Of a stretch of DNA of 48,785 nt, positions 36,904-46,319 are shown piece after piece. Within the stretch, counting starts at the first letter, position 1; the number at the start of each line of letters is the position of its first letter. The notes under the pieces were generated by a model that was given only the letters and a program-made list of their open reading frames with translations, was not told where the DNA came from and did not search any database. The DNA comes from Planctomycetales bacterium (GTDB taxonomy: Bacteria > Planctomycetota > Planctomycetia > Isosphaerales > Isosphaeraceae), in assembly GCA_027449865.1 (NCBI GenBank), contig DAIDKV010000113.1, forward strand, positions 1-48,785, given 5' to 3'. The translations under genes and the position numbers were made by a program.

Positions 36904-38199
36904 ATGAAGAAGCTTCTGCTGATGATCGCCCTTCTCTGGGGCGGCGGCGCCCTGGGCGTTTGGTACTGGAACGACGCGCACGCGCAGAAGATCAGCTATC
37001 GAACGGTCGCGGCCCGCAAGGGCGACCTGCGATCGACCATCAACGCGACCGGGACAATCGAGCCGGTCGAGGTGGTGGAGGTCGGCGCCCAGGTGCCGGG
37101 CCAGGTGCAGGTTTTCGGCGAGGATCTGGCCGACCCGAAAAAAACCATTAGCTTCGGCTCTCGAGTCGAGCCGCGGACGATCCTCGCCAAGCTCGACGAT
37201 GCGCTTTATCGGACCCGGGTTGACCAGGCCCGCGGCCGGCTGGCGAAGGCCGAGGCCGACGTCCAGCAGGCCGAGGTCAAGCTTGGCCAGGCCGAACGCG
37301 AGCGAGACCGAACGCAGAAGCTCCGCTCTCACGACACCAGGATCGTCCCCGTCCAGGAATACGATGCCGCGCTGACAAACCACGAATCGGCTCGCGCCAC
37401 GCTCTCCGTCGCGCGTGCGGCGTTCGCCGTGGCAAGGGCCGACCTGGCCGAAGCCGAGGTCAATCTTGATTACACCACGATCCGGTCCCCCGTCCGCGGC
37501 GTGATCCTCGACCGACGCGTGAACCTCGGCCAGACCGTCGCCGCCGGCCCCGGCGTCCCCAGCCTCTTTCTCATCGCCAGAGACCTTCAGCGGCTGGAAA
37601 TCTGGTCGTCCGTGAACGAGGCCGACATCGGCTCGATCCACCAGGGCCAACTCGTCCGGTTCACTGTGAGCTCGCTCCCGCGCGAGACGTTCGAGGGAAA
37701 GGTCTCGCAGATCCGCCTCAACGCGAGCATGAATCAGAATGTTGTCACATATACAGTTGTTGTTTCTGTGGACAATACCGGCGGCAAGTTGCTCCCCTAT
37801 TTGACGGCCCGGCTAACATTCGAGGTCGAGGTGAGGCGCGACGTGATGCTCGTTCCCAACGCGGCGATCCGGTGGCAGCCGAGAGTTCAGAACGTGGTCC
37901 CCGAGGCGCGTGAAGCTTACGCCCTGCACCTCCGCCGTCGCGCTCCCGATCGATCCGACCCCTCCCGACCTGACCGCGACCTTCCCGACGAACCAAATGG
38001 CACGGTCTGGCTCCGCGAGGGAGATCTCGTCCGTCCGGTTGAGGTCCAGATCGGTCTTTCCGACGGCGTCCTCACCGAGATCCACGCGGAGGGTCTGGAC
38101 GAGGGGACCCAGGTGGTCGTCGGTGCTAGCAAGGTCGATTCCGACGCCGATGCTTCCTCAATCCTCACCTACACCCGAAGCGAGCCGGCGAAGAAGTGA
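36904..38199 (+). CDS. MacA-like periplasmic adaptor
   Basis: The 431-residue protein has an N-terminal membrane anchor (about 4-20) and a lipoyl half-motif around VEVGAQVPGQVQ. An alpha-helical hairpin follows (about 100-170, Ala/Glu/Arg-rich coiled coil), then the second lipoyl part TTIRSPVRGVILDR and a beta-barrel with LEIWSSVNEADIG. A basic insert (about 340-365) precedes the last domain. ATG 36904 is used because it begins the anchor; the frame runs upstream inside the exporter gene. It would link an inner-membrane MacB pump to an outer-membrane TolC-like channel. No channel gene is in the window. The MacB-like partner is 3.5 kb downstream, separated by inserted genes. Confidence 0.88.
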   Translation: MKKLLLMIALLWGGGALGVWYWNDAHAQKISYRTVAARKGDLRSTINATGTIEPVEVVEVGAQVPGQVQVFGEDLADPKKTISFGSRVEPRTILAKLDDALYRTRVDQARGRLAKAEADVQQAEVKLGQAERERDRTQKLRSHDTRIVPVQEYDAALTNHESARATLSVARAAFAVARADLAEAEVNLDYTTIRSPVRGVILDRRVNLGQTVAAGPGVPSLFLIARDLQRLEIWSSVNEADIGSIHQGQLVRFTVSSLPRETFEGKVSQIRLNASMNQNVVTYTVVVSVDNTGGKLLPYLTARLTFEVEVRRDVMLVPNAAIRWQPRVQNVVPEAREAYALHLRRRAPDRSDPSRPDRDLPDEPNGTVWLREGDLVRPVEVQIGLSDGVLTEIHAEGLDEGTQVVVGASKVDSDADASSILTYTRSEPAKK

Positions 38200-38229
38200 A
38201 GGAAGTGAATCGACGGAAGTCGTTTCCCT

Positions 38230-38258
38230 TGACAGATCCGTCTCTCGATCTTTATGCC
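38230..38258 (+). promoter_or_regulatory. Weak candidate promoter
   Basis: Perfect TTGACA at 38230-38235, 17-base spacer, then TTATGC. The -10 fits poorly. It could drive the DUF1559 gene 400 bases on. Confidence 0.25.
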
Positions 38259-38306
38259 TCATTTCAAAATCCCTTGAATACCATGAGGGGAAATCGTAGC
38301 TTGAAG

Positions 38307-38346
38307 AACAGGAGCAGGGCCGCGAGCCATCACGGCCCTCCCTGTT
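38307..38346. terminator. Hairpin, possible end of lipopeptide operon
   Basis: Outer arms 38307-38312 and 38341-38346 pair perfectly, and inner arms 38316-38322 and 38333-38339 pair perfectly, with a small asymmetric bulge. Only three T residues follow on the plus strand, so it is an imperfect intrinsic terminator or a stabilising 3' structure. Confidence 0.4.
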
Positions 38347-38660
38347 TGGTCGACCGGACCGTCTTTCTGAGAGGCGCCGGTCAGGCTGATGGAAAGCTGG
38401 AGGGCGGCTGACAGGCTTTCTTCGCATCCGAGTCGAACCTGCCTGAACCGCCTTCCTCCCTGGAGCCCCTTCTTCCGGGGTGCAGGGGTGTCGTGTATCG
38501 TATCCCATTCTTCTCATCGAACCGGCGGGGATCATCCGCGCGATCGCCGTTCTCCCCATTCGGGGCGAGCCGAACTTGGACCCTTCTCGCAAGCCGTACG
38601 ATCCGCGATCTTCGCCCCACTTCCCCACGAACGCGGGCCGACGGCCCGCTGGGAGGCCTG

Positions 38661-39764
<1,104 letters not shown>

Positions 39765-40057
39765 TTCGACTGGTGGCGAAACCAACATCGATACCTCGCG
39801 GCAAGCGACTTTCAACCGTCCGCAAGGTTCGCCATCCAGGCCAGGCCGACCGAGACGACCCCGCCAGACGTCGGCGCCGGGAAGCTCCAACCCAACGCCG
39901 ACGTCTTCTCGAATCTTGCCTACTCCTGAAATGAGACGCTGGTGAACCGAACCACAAGGCCCAGAGTCCTCAGGCCCACGTCCCCATAAACGGCTTGTCC
40001 TTGCTGGAACAGCAGTTACAATTTCCTCATCCAATCCGGCCCAACGGAGAGTGTGAC

Positions 40058-40579
40058 ATGGCAAGTCGGAAACCAAGACTGAGTAAAGAGTTGCCCCAGC
40101 CAGAGGTTCCTGATACGCCCCAGCAATCGTTGACGGTCCGATCCGTATCAGGCCTGGGAGCGGATTTGATTGAGGATTACCTTGCGATCGTGAGCACCAG
40201 GGCCCAGGAATTCGCCAAACAGAATACCTCCGCGGAATTTCCAGCGAGAATTTGTCCTGGCAGAATCGAGCAAAGAACTCTTCTGCATTCCATTAGGAAC
40301 CACTTGATTTCCTCGCAATTAAGGGAGAGATTGGCGCTCGATGAATTGGTGGAGCTTTTCTATATCGTTCTCGATCAGGCTCCCGTTGAGCAGGAACCTT
40401 TGCCACTCCGGGATCGTTCCACTCTGGAGTTGGCGAACGACGTTCTGGAGAAACCTGGGCTCTGGCTGAGAACGCCAAACCCGCGACTCGGCGACCGGAA
40501 GCCGATCGATCTCCTGGATACGGATGAAGAACACAGGGTCCGCGACATCCTGATCGCAGTCGATCAGGGCCTCTTCTGA
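40058..40579 (+). CDS. Antitoxin of the Xre/MbcA/ParS type (DUF2384)
   Basis: The 173-residue protein has a C-terminal toxin-binding DUF2384 domain (about 115-173), with LANDVLEKPGLWLRTPNP and RKPIDLLDTDEEHRVRDIL. The N-terminal half is predicted helical and may bind DNA, as in Xre-type antitoxins. ATG 40058 has GGAG 8 bases upstream; a longer frame begins at 39995. Its stop overlaps the toxin start (TGATG at 40577-40581), the usual antitoxin-first order. It should neutralise the RES toxin and repress its own promoter. Confidence 0.82.
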   Translation: MASRKPRLSKELPQPEVPDTPQQSLTVRSVSGLGADLIEDYLAIVSTRAQEFAKQNTSAEFPARICPGRIEQRTLLHSIRNHLISSQLRERLALDELVELFYIVLDQAPVEQEPLPLRDRSTLELANDVLEKPGLWLRTPNPRLGDRKPIDLLDTDEEHRVRDILIAVDQGLF

Positions 40580-41139
40580 TGAGGGTAAACCATGCTGAGC
40601 GACTCACCCGTCAACCGCTCACCGGGACATGGTTCCGCGTCATCCGCCTGAAGCATTGGCGCACGCGTCTCTCAAGTAACCATTCCAAGAACTCGAGCTC
40701 GCGGTACAGCTCGGCGACACCCTCCAATCCCCAATATCGGATCGTCTATCTCGGAGTGAACCATCAAGTCGTCATTCATGAAGCCCGGGCTCTCCTCGGC
40801 GATCCCAATTCCCCAGTCGCGAACCCTGAAGGTTCCTGGGCCATCTTGGGTCTCCGAGTCGTTCTCGATCATGTCGTCAACCTGACCGATCCCGGGCAGC
40901 AGAGAATTATCTCCACCAATCATGCAGAACTGACCGGCAATTGGACCAATCACCCTGGCGTCGCGCCGACCCAGATGCTAGGGAAGGCCCTTGACGACTT
41001 GTCCGACCTCGAAGGCTTCCTTTATCCCTCTTCCGTCCTCAACGGTACATGCCTGGGTATCTTCCCTGACAAGTTGGGGCCTCGCAGTTCGATCACCTTC
41101 CTTAACGAAATGACCGGCCAGCAGGAACGGCTTTTGTAG
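40579..41139 (+). CDS. RES-domain toxin (NAD+-degrading family)
   Basis: 186 residues covering a RES domain. Features typical of the family are Arg20 in GTWFRV, Arg42 in SRYSS, Tyr57 in VYLG, Glu68 in IHEARALL, the VVLDHVVNLTD strand and EGFLYPSSV near the end. Characterised RES toxins (MbcT, ParT-like) destroy NAD+ or modify targets by ADP-ribosylation. The gene overlaps its antitoxin by one base. Codon use is less GC-biased than in the flanking megasynthase and MacB-like genes, which fits an acquired module. The exact chemistry is not determined by the sequence. Confidence 0.8.
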   Translation: MRVNHAERLTRQPLTGTWFRVIRLKHWRTRLSSNHSKNSSSRYSSATPSNPQYRIVYLGVNHQVVIHEARALLGDPNSPVANPEGSWAILGLRVVLDHVVNLTDPGQQRIISTNHAELTGNWTNHPGVAPTQMLGKALDDLSDLEGFLYPSSVLNGTCLGIFPDKLGPRSSITFLNEMTGQQERLL

Positions 41140-41688
41140 CAGGTCGAATTGCCCGCCCTGGGAGGATCCGTTTTCCCTCGAAAATACAAACAATTTGCAT
41201 TTTCAGAATTCTATGCCAGACTTCATTCGTAGAAATTCGCGCCACGACATCCGACGCGTTTTATGGCCTGACATGTAGACCCAAAGAGAGCAAACAGGCC
41301 GGGCCCAGGCCGCCCAATGTCGCCAGCGATCCCGAATGAGGGCGTCTCATCTTGCACGAACGAACCTGAACACCGGCGGCCTCGACCGCGAATCCGCGCG
41401 AACGAACCCAAACTCCGGCATCTTCGACCTCGAATTCGCGCGAACGAACCCATCGAGGTGCCGTGGAATCATCCCCATCGTTTCTGTCGTCAGACTCAGA
41501 ATATCCGGGAAAACCGGTCGACAACGGTTCTTGACGGTCGTTCCATTGCTGCCGGCAGGGCGACCTGTCCTGATCGATGGGGTTCTCGGGGATGCACCGG
41601 TCGTCTGAGCTCTGGTAATTTTGATGCGGACGATCAGGGCACGGACGCCGGCCTGAGAACGCGACCGACCACACCGGGAGGCGACTCC
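41140..41688. other. Intergenic region with AT-rich patch and minisatellite
   Basis: 549 bases between the toxin and the MacB-like gene. The first 100 bases are AT-rich. A 42-base tandem repeat (41354-41451) follows. Open frames through it read as short repeating peptides on either strand and are not thought to be genes. Confidence 0.5.
41354..41451. repeat. 42-base tandem repeat, about 2.3 copies
   Basis: Copies at 41354-41395 and 41396-41437, plus 14 bases of a third. The conserved core is GAACGAACC followed by a variable middle and CTCGA. The period is a multiple of three, so both strands give periodic peptides. Confidence 0.75.
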
Positions 41689-43827
41689 GTGGACTTCATC
41701 CGACTCCAGGACATCCATAAGACTTATCGACGCGGGGCGATCGAGGTCCCCGTCCTGCGCGGGGTTTCGCTGGCGATCTCGCCTGGTGAGATGGTCGCAT
41801 TGATGGGGCAATCGGGATCGGGAAAGACGACGCTGATCAACCTGCTTGGGTTCCTGGATCGGCCGACTTCTGGCCGGCAGGAGATGGACGGCCGTGACGT
41901 CGCCGGTCTTCCGGAGTCGGAGCGAGCCCGGCTTCGCAGTCATCGGATCGGCTTTGTCTTTCAGAGCTTTAATCTGCTTCCGCGGCTCACGGCTCTTGAG
42001 AACGTGATGATGCCCTTTGCCTACGGGGCGCACGAGTCGTCGGAGCGCTCGGCTCGGGAGCGGGCGATCGCGCTTTTGCGGCGGGTCGGTCTTGGAGATC
42101 GGCTCGACCACGAGCCCTCTCGGCTTTCCGGCGGCGAGCAGCAACGGGTCGCGATCGCCCGGGCGCTGATCAACCAGTGTTCGCTCCTGATCGCCGACGA
42201 GCCGACCGGAAACCTCGACTCCCGGACCGGCGAGGAGATCCTCGCCCTCTTCCGCCAGCTCAACCGCGAGGACGGCCTGACGATCGTCCTGGTCACTCAC
42301 GACGCGCACGTCGCCTCGCACGCCGACCGGATCGTCCGGATCCGGGACGGCCTGATCCACCACGACGAGCGCACGGAGTCGGAAGGAGCCGAGATTGCCC
42401 CGACGACCGACCAACCGCCCCTGGTCCAGCCCGTGCGCCGACGGTCGCTTCGCGATGACGCCCGGTTCCTTGTCCGTACATCCTCGACGGCTTTCCGCTC
42501 GCTCCGCCGGAACGCGCTCCGATCGGCGCTGACGACGCTGGGAATCATCATCGGCGTCGGCTCGCTCCTGGCGATCGCTGAGATCGGCACCGGCGCCTGG
42601 TCAGCGATACGAGTCCTGCTCACGAAAACCGGCGTGGATAACATCGTCATTCAGGCCGGCGCGGCCTCACGGAATGGAGTTAGCCTCGGGAGCGGGAGTA
42701 TCAAGACGCTGACGCCCGAGGACGCCGAGGCGATCCAGCACGAATGCCCAAGTGTCGATAGCCTCTCACCGCTGGTCTTCACTCGTCGTCAACTCGTCTA
42801 CGGCAATCGAAACTGGGTCCCCAGCACGTTTGTGGGCACAAACCCGGGCTACCTTCGGGTCCGCGAGTGGGAGGATCTGGAGGAAGGTCAGCCGTTCAGT
42901 GATCGCGACGTCCGCGATGTGGCGATGGTCTGTCTGCTCGGCCAGACGGTCGCCCGCGAGCTCTTTGGCGAGGGCTCGCCTGTCGGCAAGGAAGTCTACG
43001 CCAACGATGTCCCCTTGCGAGTGCTCGGCGTCCTGAGCCGGAAGGGAGCCGATATCATTGGCCAGGATCAGGACGACCTTGTCATCGCCCCCTGGACCAC
43101 GATCAAGTTTCGGATCAGTTCGGGCGGGTCGGGCGAGGCCACGGCGGCCTCGTCCGTACCGAGTTCGCTCGACTCCGACGGTAGGCGCTATCCCGGCGGC
43201 CATCACGAGACGTATCCGACGCCCTCGCCCACACAAAGCCTCGCGACGCCCCGGCTCCATCGTTTATCGAACGTCGACTCGATCCTCGTCCGATCGGTCT
43301 CGACCGACGAGATCCCCGAGGCAATGGCCGAGATCACACGCGTCCTCAGGCAACGACACGGGATCAAGTCCGGCCAGCCCGACGACTTCGCCGTTCGCGA
43401 CTTCACCCAGGTCGTCCAGGCCGTCAAGGGGACCGTCGGGCTGGTCGCCGGGCTTTTGCTCTGCGTCGCGATGATCGCGCTCGTGGTCGGCGGGATCGGG
43501 ATCATGAACATCATGCTGGTGACCGTCACCGAACGATACCGCGAGATCGGCCTGCGGATGGCCGTCGGCGCCCGGTCCAGCGACATCCTCCGCCAGTTTC
43601 TCGTCGAGGCGGTCGTCCTCTGCCTGATGGGGGGCGCCGTCGGGATCGCCCTGGGTCGGACTGCCTCGGTCCTGGTCCGGATACTCGCCCGATGGCCGAC
43701 CGAGCCTTCCATTGTGGCGATCGTGGCTTCGGTCTCGATCTCGGCGACGGTCGGCATCATTTTCGGCTATTATCCCGCGTGGAAAGCCTCGCGGCTCGAT
43801 CCGATTGAGGCCCTGCGATCAGAGTAA
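41689..43827 (+). CDS. MacB-like ABC transporter (ATPase-permease fusion)
   Basis: 712 residues. The ATPase comes first, with Walker A GQSGSGKTT (Lys46), Q-loop FQSFNLLPRL, signature LSGGEQQRVAIARAL and Walker B LLIADEPTGNLDS. A linker leads to the permease with its first transmembrane segment in TTLGIIIGVGSLLAIAEIG, a large periplasmic domain, and three C-terminal segments around VGGIGIMNIMLVTVTERYREIG. The periplasmic domain has a Ser/Gly/Pro-rich insert (about 480-530). GTG 41689 is chosen because GGGAGG stands 7 bases upstream; the open frame reaches back to 41317 through the minisatellite. It is the expected partner of the MacA-like gene, together forming a PvdRT-type exporter. Confidence 0.9.
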   Translation: MDFIRLQDIHKTYRRGAIEVPVLRGVSLAISPGEMVALMGQSGSGKTTLINLLGFLDRPTSGRQEMDGRDVAGLPESERARLRSHRIGFVFQSFNLLPRLTALENVMMPFAYGAHESSERSARERAIALLRRVGLGDRLDHEPSRLSGGEQQRVAIARALINQCSLLIADEPTGNLDSRTGEEILALFRQLNREDGLTIVLVTHDAHVASHADRIVRIRDGLIHHDERTESEGAEIAPTTDQPPLVQPVRRRSLRDDARFLVRTSSTAFRSLRRNALRSALTTLGIIIGVGSLLAIAEIGTGAWSAIRVLLTKTGVDNIVIQAGAASRNGVSLGSGSIKTLTPEDAEAIQHECPSVDSLSPLVFTRRQLVYGNRNWVPSTFVGTNPGYLRVREWEDLEEGQPFSDRDVRDVAMVCLLGQTVARELFGEGSPVGKEVYANDVPLRVLGVLSRKGADIIGQDQDDLVIAPWTTIKFRISSGGSGEATAASSVPSSLDSDGRRYPGGHHETYPTPSPTQSLATPRLHRLSNVDSILVRSVSTDEIPEAMAEITRVLRQRHGIKSGQPDDFAVRDFTQVVQAVKGTVGLVAGLLLCVAMIALVVGGIGIMNIMLVTVTERYREIGLRMAVGARSSDILRQFLVEAVVLCLMGGAVGIALGRTASVLVRILARWPTEPSIVAIVASVSISATVGIIFGYYPAWKASRLDPIEALRSE

Positions 43828-43859
43828 CTTTTTTTCGAGTATTTCGAAAGTGGAAGCCC

Positions 43860-43888
43860 TTGACAATGGCGCATTGCGCACTTACAGT
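43860..43888 (+). promoter_or_regulatory. Candidate sigma-70 promoter for the short DUF1573 gene
   Basis: TTGACA at 43860-43865, a 17-base spacer and TACAGT at 43883-43888 (four of six to consensus). The transcript would start near 43895, about 30 bases before the ATG pair at 43924 and 43927. Confidence 0.5.
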
Positions 43889-43950
43889 CATCGTAGGTCT
43901 TACTCCGATTTAATTGCGGAGGCATGATGAGCCAATCCGAAACTTCATCG

Positions 43951-43970
43951 CCCAGCCCAGCCCAGCCCAG
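43951..43970. repeat. CCCAG pentanucleotide repeat, four copies
   Basis: Four perfect tandem copies lie just after ATG 43924/43927. Because the unit is 5 bases, gain or loss of copies changes the reading frame that enters the DUF1573 sequence. Confidence 0.9.
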
Positions 43971-44416
43971 TGAGAGGGGTCGTCTGGGAGCGAATCGTCC
44001 CGGGCTTTTGCGGGATCTCACTCGTCGTCGTCCTTGTCCTTTCGTGGTCGATCGGAGAGTTCGGGTCGTTGCGGCATGCCTGGCTTTTCGCGAGCGGCCT
44101 GCGGCTCATCATTGATGATCCTGAGGTTCGCCTCGCCGACGGGAAGCCCGGAGAGTCTCGCGACGCGGCGTTCCTGGCCCACAACCTTTCCGACCATCCC
44201 ATCCGCATCTTCGGCGTGACGACATCTTGCAGTTGTGTCGCTACCGACAATCTTCCCGCAACGGTCCCGCCCAAGGGAATCAAGGAACTTCGCCTGACAC
44301 TCCACCTCGGGCAGGCGGCCTCGGGAACAGTCAATCAAACGGCCGTTTACCATACCGACGATCCGACCGCTCCGAGCCTCGGGGTAAAGGTCTCGTGTCG
44401 GGTAGTCAATCCGTGA
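43970..44416 (+). CDS. Short membrane-anchored DUF1573-like protein
   Basis: 148 residues from GTG 43970: one transmembrane segment (about 11-27) and a single DUF1573-like domain with AHNLSDHPIRIFGVTTSCSCV and a closing VKVSCRVV strand. The GTG has no ribosome site. A better-supported start, ATG 43924/43927 with GGAGG at 43918-43922, lies upstream in a different frame, and that frame ends at 44115. One extra CCCAG unit in the intervening repeat would join that start to this domain and add a Ser/Pro-rich cytoplasmic tail. The gene is therefore either GTG-started, frameshifted, or switchable. Function unknown. Confidence 0.65.
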   Translation: MRGVVWERIVPGFCGISLVVVLVLSWSIGEFGSLRHAWLFASGLRLIIDDPEVRLADGKPGESRDAAFLAHNLSDHPIRIFGVTTSCSCVATDNLPATVPPKGIKELRLTLHLGQAASGTVNQTAVYHTDDPTAPSLGVKVSCRVVNP

Positions 44417-44518
44417 CGGAGGCCTCTGTTGCCCGAGCGCATTCGCGGCGGTCGGGGTAGGATCCGGTGTCGTTCAATCTGTCTTCCTTGTTTCATCCAA
44501 GTTCAAGCGGGGTATCCA

Positions 44519-44806
44519 ATGCGTCGAGTTCTGGTGTTCGCGTCCAGAACTTTCTTGGCTGTGTTTGTGACATTTTTGATGCTCGCCTTGGCGGTATTAG
44601 GGACACCCATGTTGGCGGACGAGCCACTGCTTGGGGCCTGTACCAACGACTGCAATCCGATCCAGGGAGACGGAGCTTGTCCCGGGAATAACAATTGTGA
44701 ATGCTGTTGCTGCCCCTGCTATTCGGATTTTGGAGGCCCGATATCCTGCGATTGTGTCAACGATGATCCCTGTCCTGATTACCCTTGCACACCGGTTGCC
44801 ACATAA
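44519..44806 (+). CDS. Small secreted cysteine-rich protein, unrecognised
   Basis: 95 residues. A signal peptide (hydrophobic about 11-28, likely cleavage after MLA) is followed by a mature part of about 60 residues with 13 cysteines, including a CECCCCPC cluster, and many Asp, Asn and Pro. It could be a disulphide-rich or metal-binding extracytoplasmic miniprotein. I do not recognise a family. The frame extends upstream to 44429, but ATG 44519 begins the signal peptide. The neighbours are all exported or membrane proteins. Confidence 0.6.
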   Translation: MRRVLVFASRTFLAVFVTFLMLALAVLGTPMLADEPLLGACTNDCNPIQGDGACPGNNNCECCCCPCYSDFGGPISCDCVNDDPCPDYPCTPVAT

Positions 44807-44913
44807 CTCCGCCACACCCCACCCCAGAAAGATCTGACCCCGTTCGATCGTGGACGAATGCCCTGCTCTCAAGCATCGGATGTATCCCGTGGTATCGTGG
44901 GGAGAATCATCTC

Positions 44914-45963
44914 ATGAAGTCGATCATGACAGGGATAGTGGGAGCCTTTCTCGTCGGCGTGGCATGGGGACAAGAAGGGGATGGTTCCCTTGAGAAGAGG
45001 TTCTTATCCGAGTTCCCTCTCGCTCTCCAAGCTTGGGAGAAGCGAATGGCGGTTGCCGAGGGCAAGGTCAGGTGCGTGACGGACGAGATGGCGACCGGAA
45101 CAGCCAAGCATTCGGATGTAACTTATAGTTTTAAATGTAAATTACCCGAAATGGCCGTAATAACATCGGTGGCGGATGTGAAAGGACGGGCATTATATCG
45201 CGCGATGGGATTTAACACGGAATACTCGTTTTCCCTGAAGAAGGCAGAGGATCGCAATGATTACTCCGTCGAGGCACTACACCACGGGCCCGACAGGACG
45301 GCGGCATATAGACGCCTTGGGCCGCTCCTGGAAGCACCCTATCTGATCCGCCCCTCCAGCATGAAAATGTTCTCTTCGCCGCGTTTTTCGGTTCGGTCCG
45401 TGAGGCCCGTCGTCCGGGGCGATAAGAACCTCCTCGAAATCGCCTTCGATTTGCCGGCCGACCCTCAGATTCGGCCGAGGAAGGGAGCCATCGACATCGG
45501 CGGATACGAGGGCTCCTTCGTCGTGTCTCCTGATGAGCAATGGGTAATTTATGGATACGAGTGCCAGCCGAAGAAAGGCATCCTTCGCCGGTTCCGGGGC
45601 AGCATCAGCTACAGGGCATCGTCCGACGGTTCGCCTGTACCCAAGACAGTGCTGGCACAGACCCTGTCGATGCCGGAAAACAACGTTATTAGAACAGATT
45701 CCTATGATTTTCAGGATTTCGGGTTCTCGGATCGCGTCAAAGAGAAGGATTTCACTCTGTCCGCCTTCGGCATTCCCGAATCCGTCTCCCAACGGCCCCA
45801 GAGGGCCCTATCCGGCGGTGCGGCCTTTTGGTTATTCGGTCTGGCGCTGCTGGCGCTCGCCGCGGCGATAGCATTCAAGGCGGCATCCTCCCGCACGAGC
45901 AAGGCATCCGAGGGCTTGGATGGCGGAGGCGTGAAGAACGGGGACGCAACGCCACGGCAATAG
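44914..45963 (+). CDS. Unrecognised exported protein with C-terminal membrane anchor
   Basis: 349 residues with a signal peptide (about 1-19, cleavage near AWG), a predicted beta-rich central part, and a C-terminal transmembrane segment (about 307-326) followed by a short polar tail. This gives a periplasmic or surface domain anchored at its end. ATG 44914 has GGGGAG about 10 bases upstream. Parts of the gene, notably around 45115-45180, are AT-rich and use codons rare elsewhere in the window, suggesting transfer or weak expression. No family recognised; the link to the cysteine-rich protein 107 bases upstream is position only. Confidence 0.6.
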   Translation: MKSIMTGIVGAFLVGVAWGQEGDGSLEKRFLSEFPLALQAWEKRMAVAEGKVRCVTDEMATGTAKHSDVTYSFKCKLPEMAVITSVADVKGRALYRAMGFNTEYSFSLKKAEDRNDYSVEALHHGPDRTAAYRRLGPLLEAPYLIRPSSMKMFSSPRFSVRSVRPVVRGDKNLLEIAFDLPADPQIRPRKGAIDIGGYEGSFVVSPDEQWVIYGYECQPKKGILRRFRGSISYRASSDGSPVPKTVLAQTLSMPENNVIRTDSYDFQDFGFSDRVKEKDFTLSAFGIPESVSQRPQRALSGGAAFWLFGLALLALAAAIAFKAASSRTSKASEGLDGGGVKNGDATPRQ

Positions 45964-46307
45964 GTGTCGATATTGCGGCACTCCTCGCCTCACTTCACAG
46001 GCGTACGAATCGCATGCACACGACCATATCCCGCAGCTTCTTGGCGATTCCGATCAGGAAGCGGGGATGGCCGGTCATCCCCGACGTAACCGCCCGTCGG
46101 ATGCCGAGAACGACCATGAGGGACCTGCCCACGGGAAGGCCACGGCGAATTGGCTTCGGTGGTGTCGAGCGAAGAGTACCAATTCTCGCGGGCGGGGACG
46201 CCAGAAAGCCTGATCCGCGTGAGATATTTACCTGCATTAATAACGATCGATCTTGCGGCCGGGCGCCAGTCCAAGCCCATCAAGAACATATACATAATGA
46301 TATAAAA

Positions 46308-46313
46308 TATAAT
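46308..46313 (+). promoter_or_regulatory. TATAAT box, possibly giving a leaderless transcript
   Basis: A perfect TATAAT within a 40-base AT-rich tract. Counting the normal distance, transcription would begin at 46320, the first base of the DUF1559 ATG. No ribosome site precedes this ATG. No good -35 is seen. Confidence 0.4.
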
Positions 46314-46319
46314 ACACAT

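Larger units (their letters stand above)
38200..38660. other. Intergenic region after the MacA-like gene
   Basis: No gene seen in 461 bases. It holds a perfect TTGACA at 38230-38235 with a weak TTATGC 17 bases on, and a strong hairpin at 38307-38346. It likely separates the lipopeptide operon from the DUF1559 gene. Confidence 0.5.

Noticed and set aside
37730-37820. AT-rich codon patch in the MacA-like gene as a sign of recombination
   Set aside because: The encoded segment (NQNVVTYTVVV) is a conserved part of the adaptor family and the frame is intact; probably ordinary variation.
41223-41453. Minus-strand frame encoding GSFARIRGR repeats
   Set aside because: It is the translation of the tandem repeat and contains no other feature.
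43924-44115. 63-codon frame starting at ATG 43924 as an independent gene
   Set aside because: After the repeat it reads as an Arg-rich shadow of the DUF1573 gene; only its start region is of interest.
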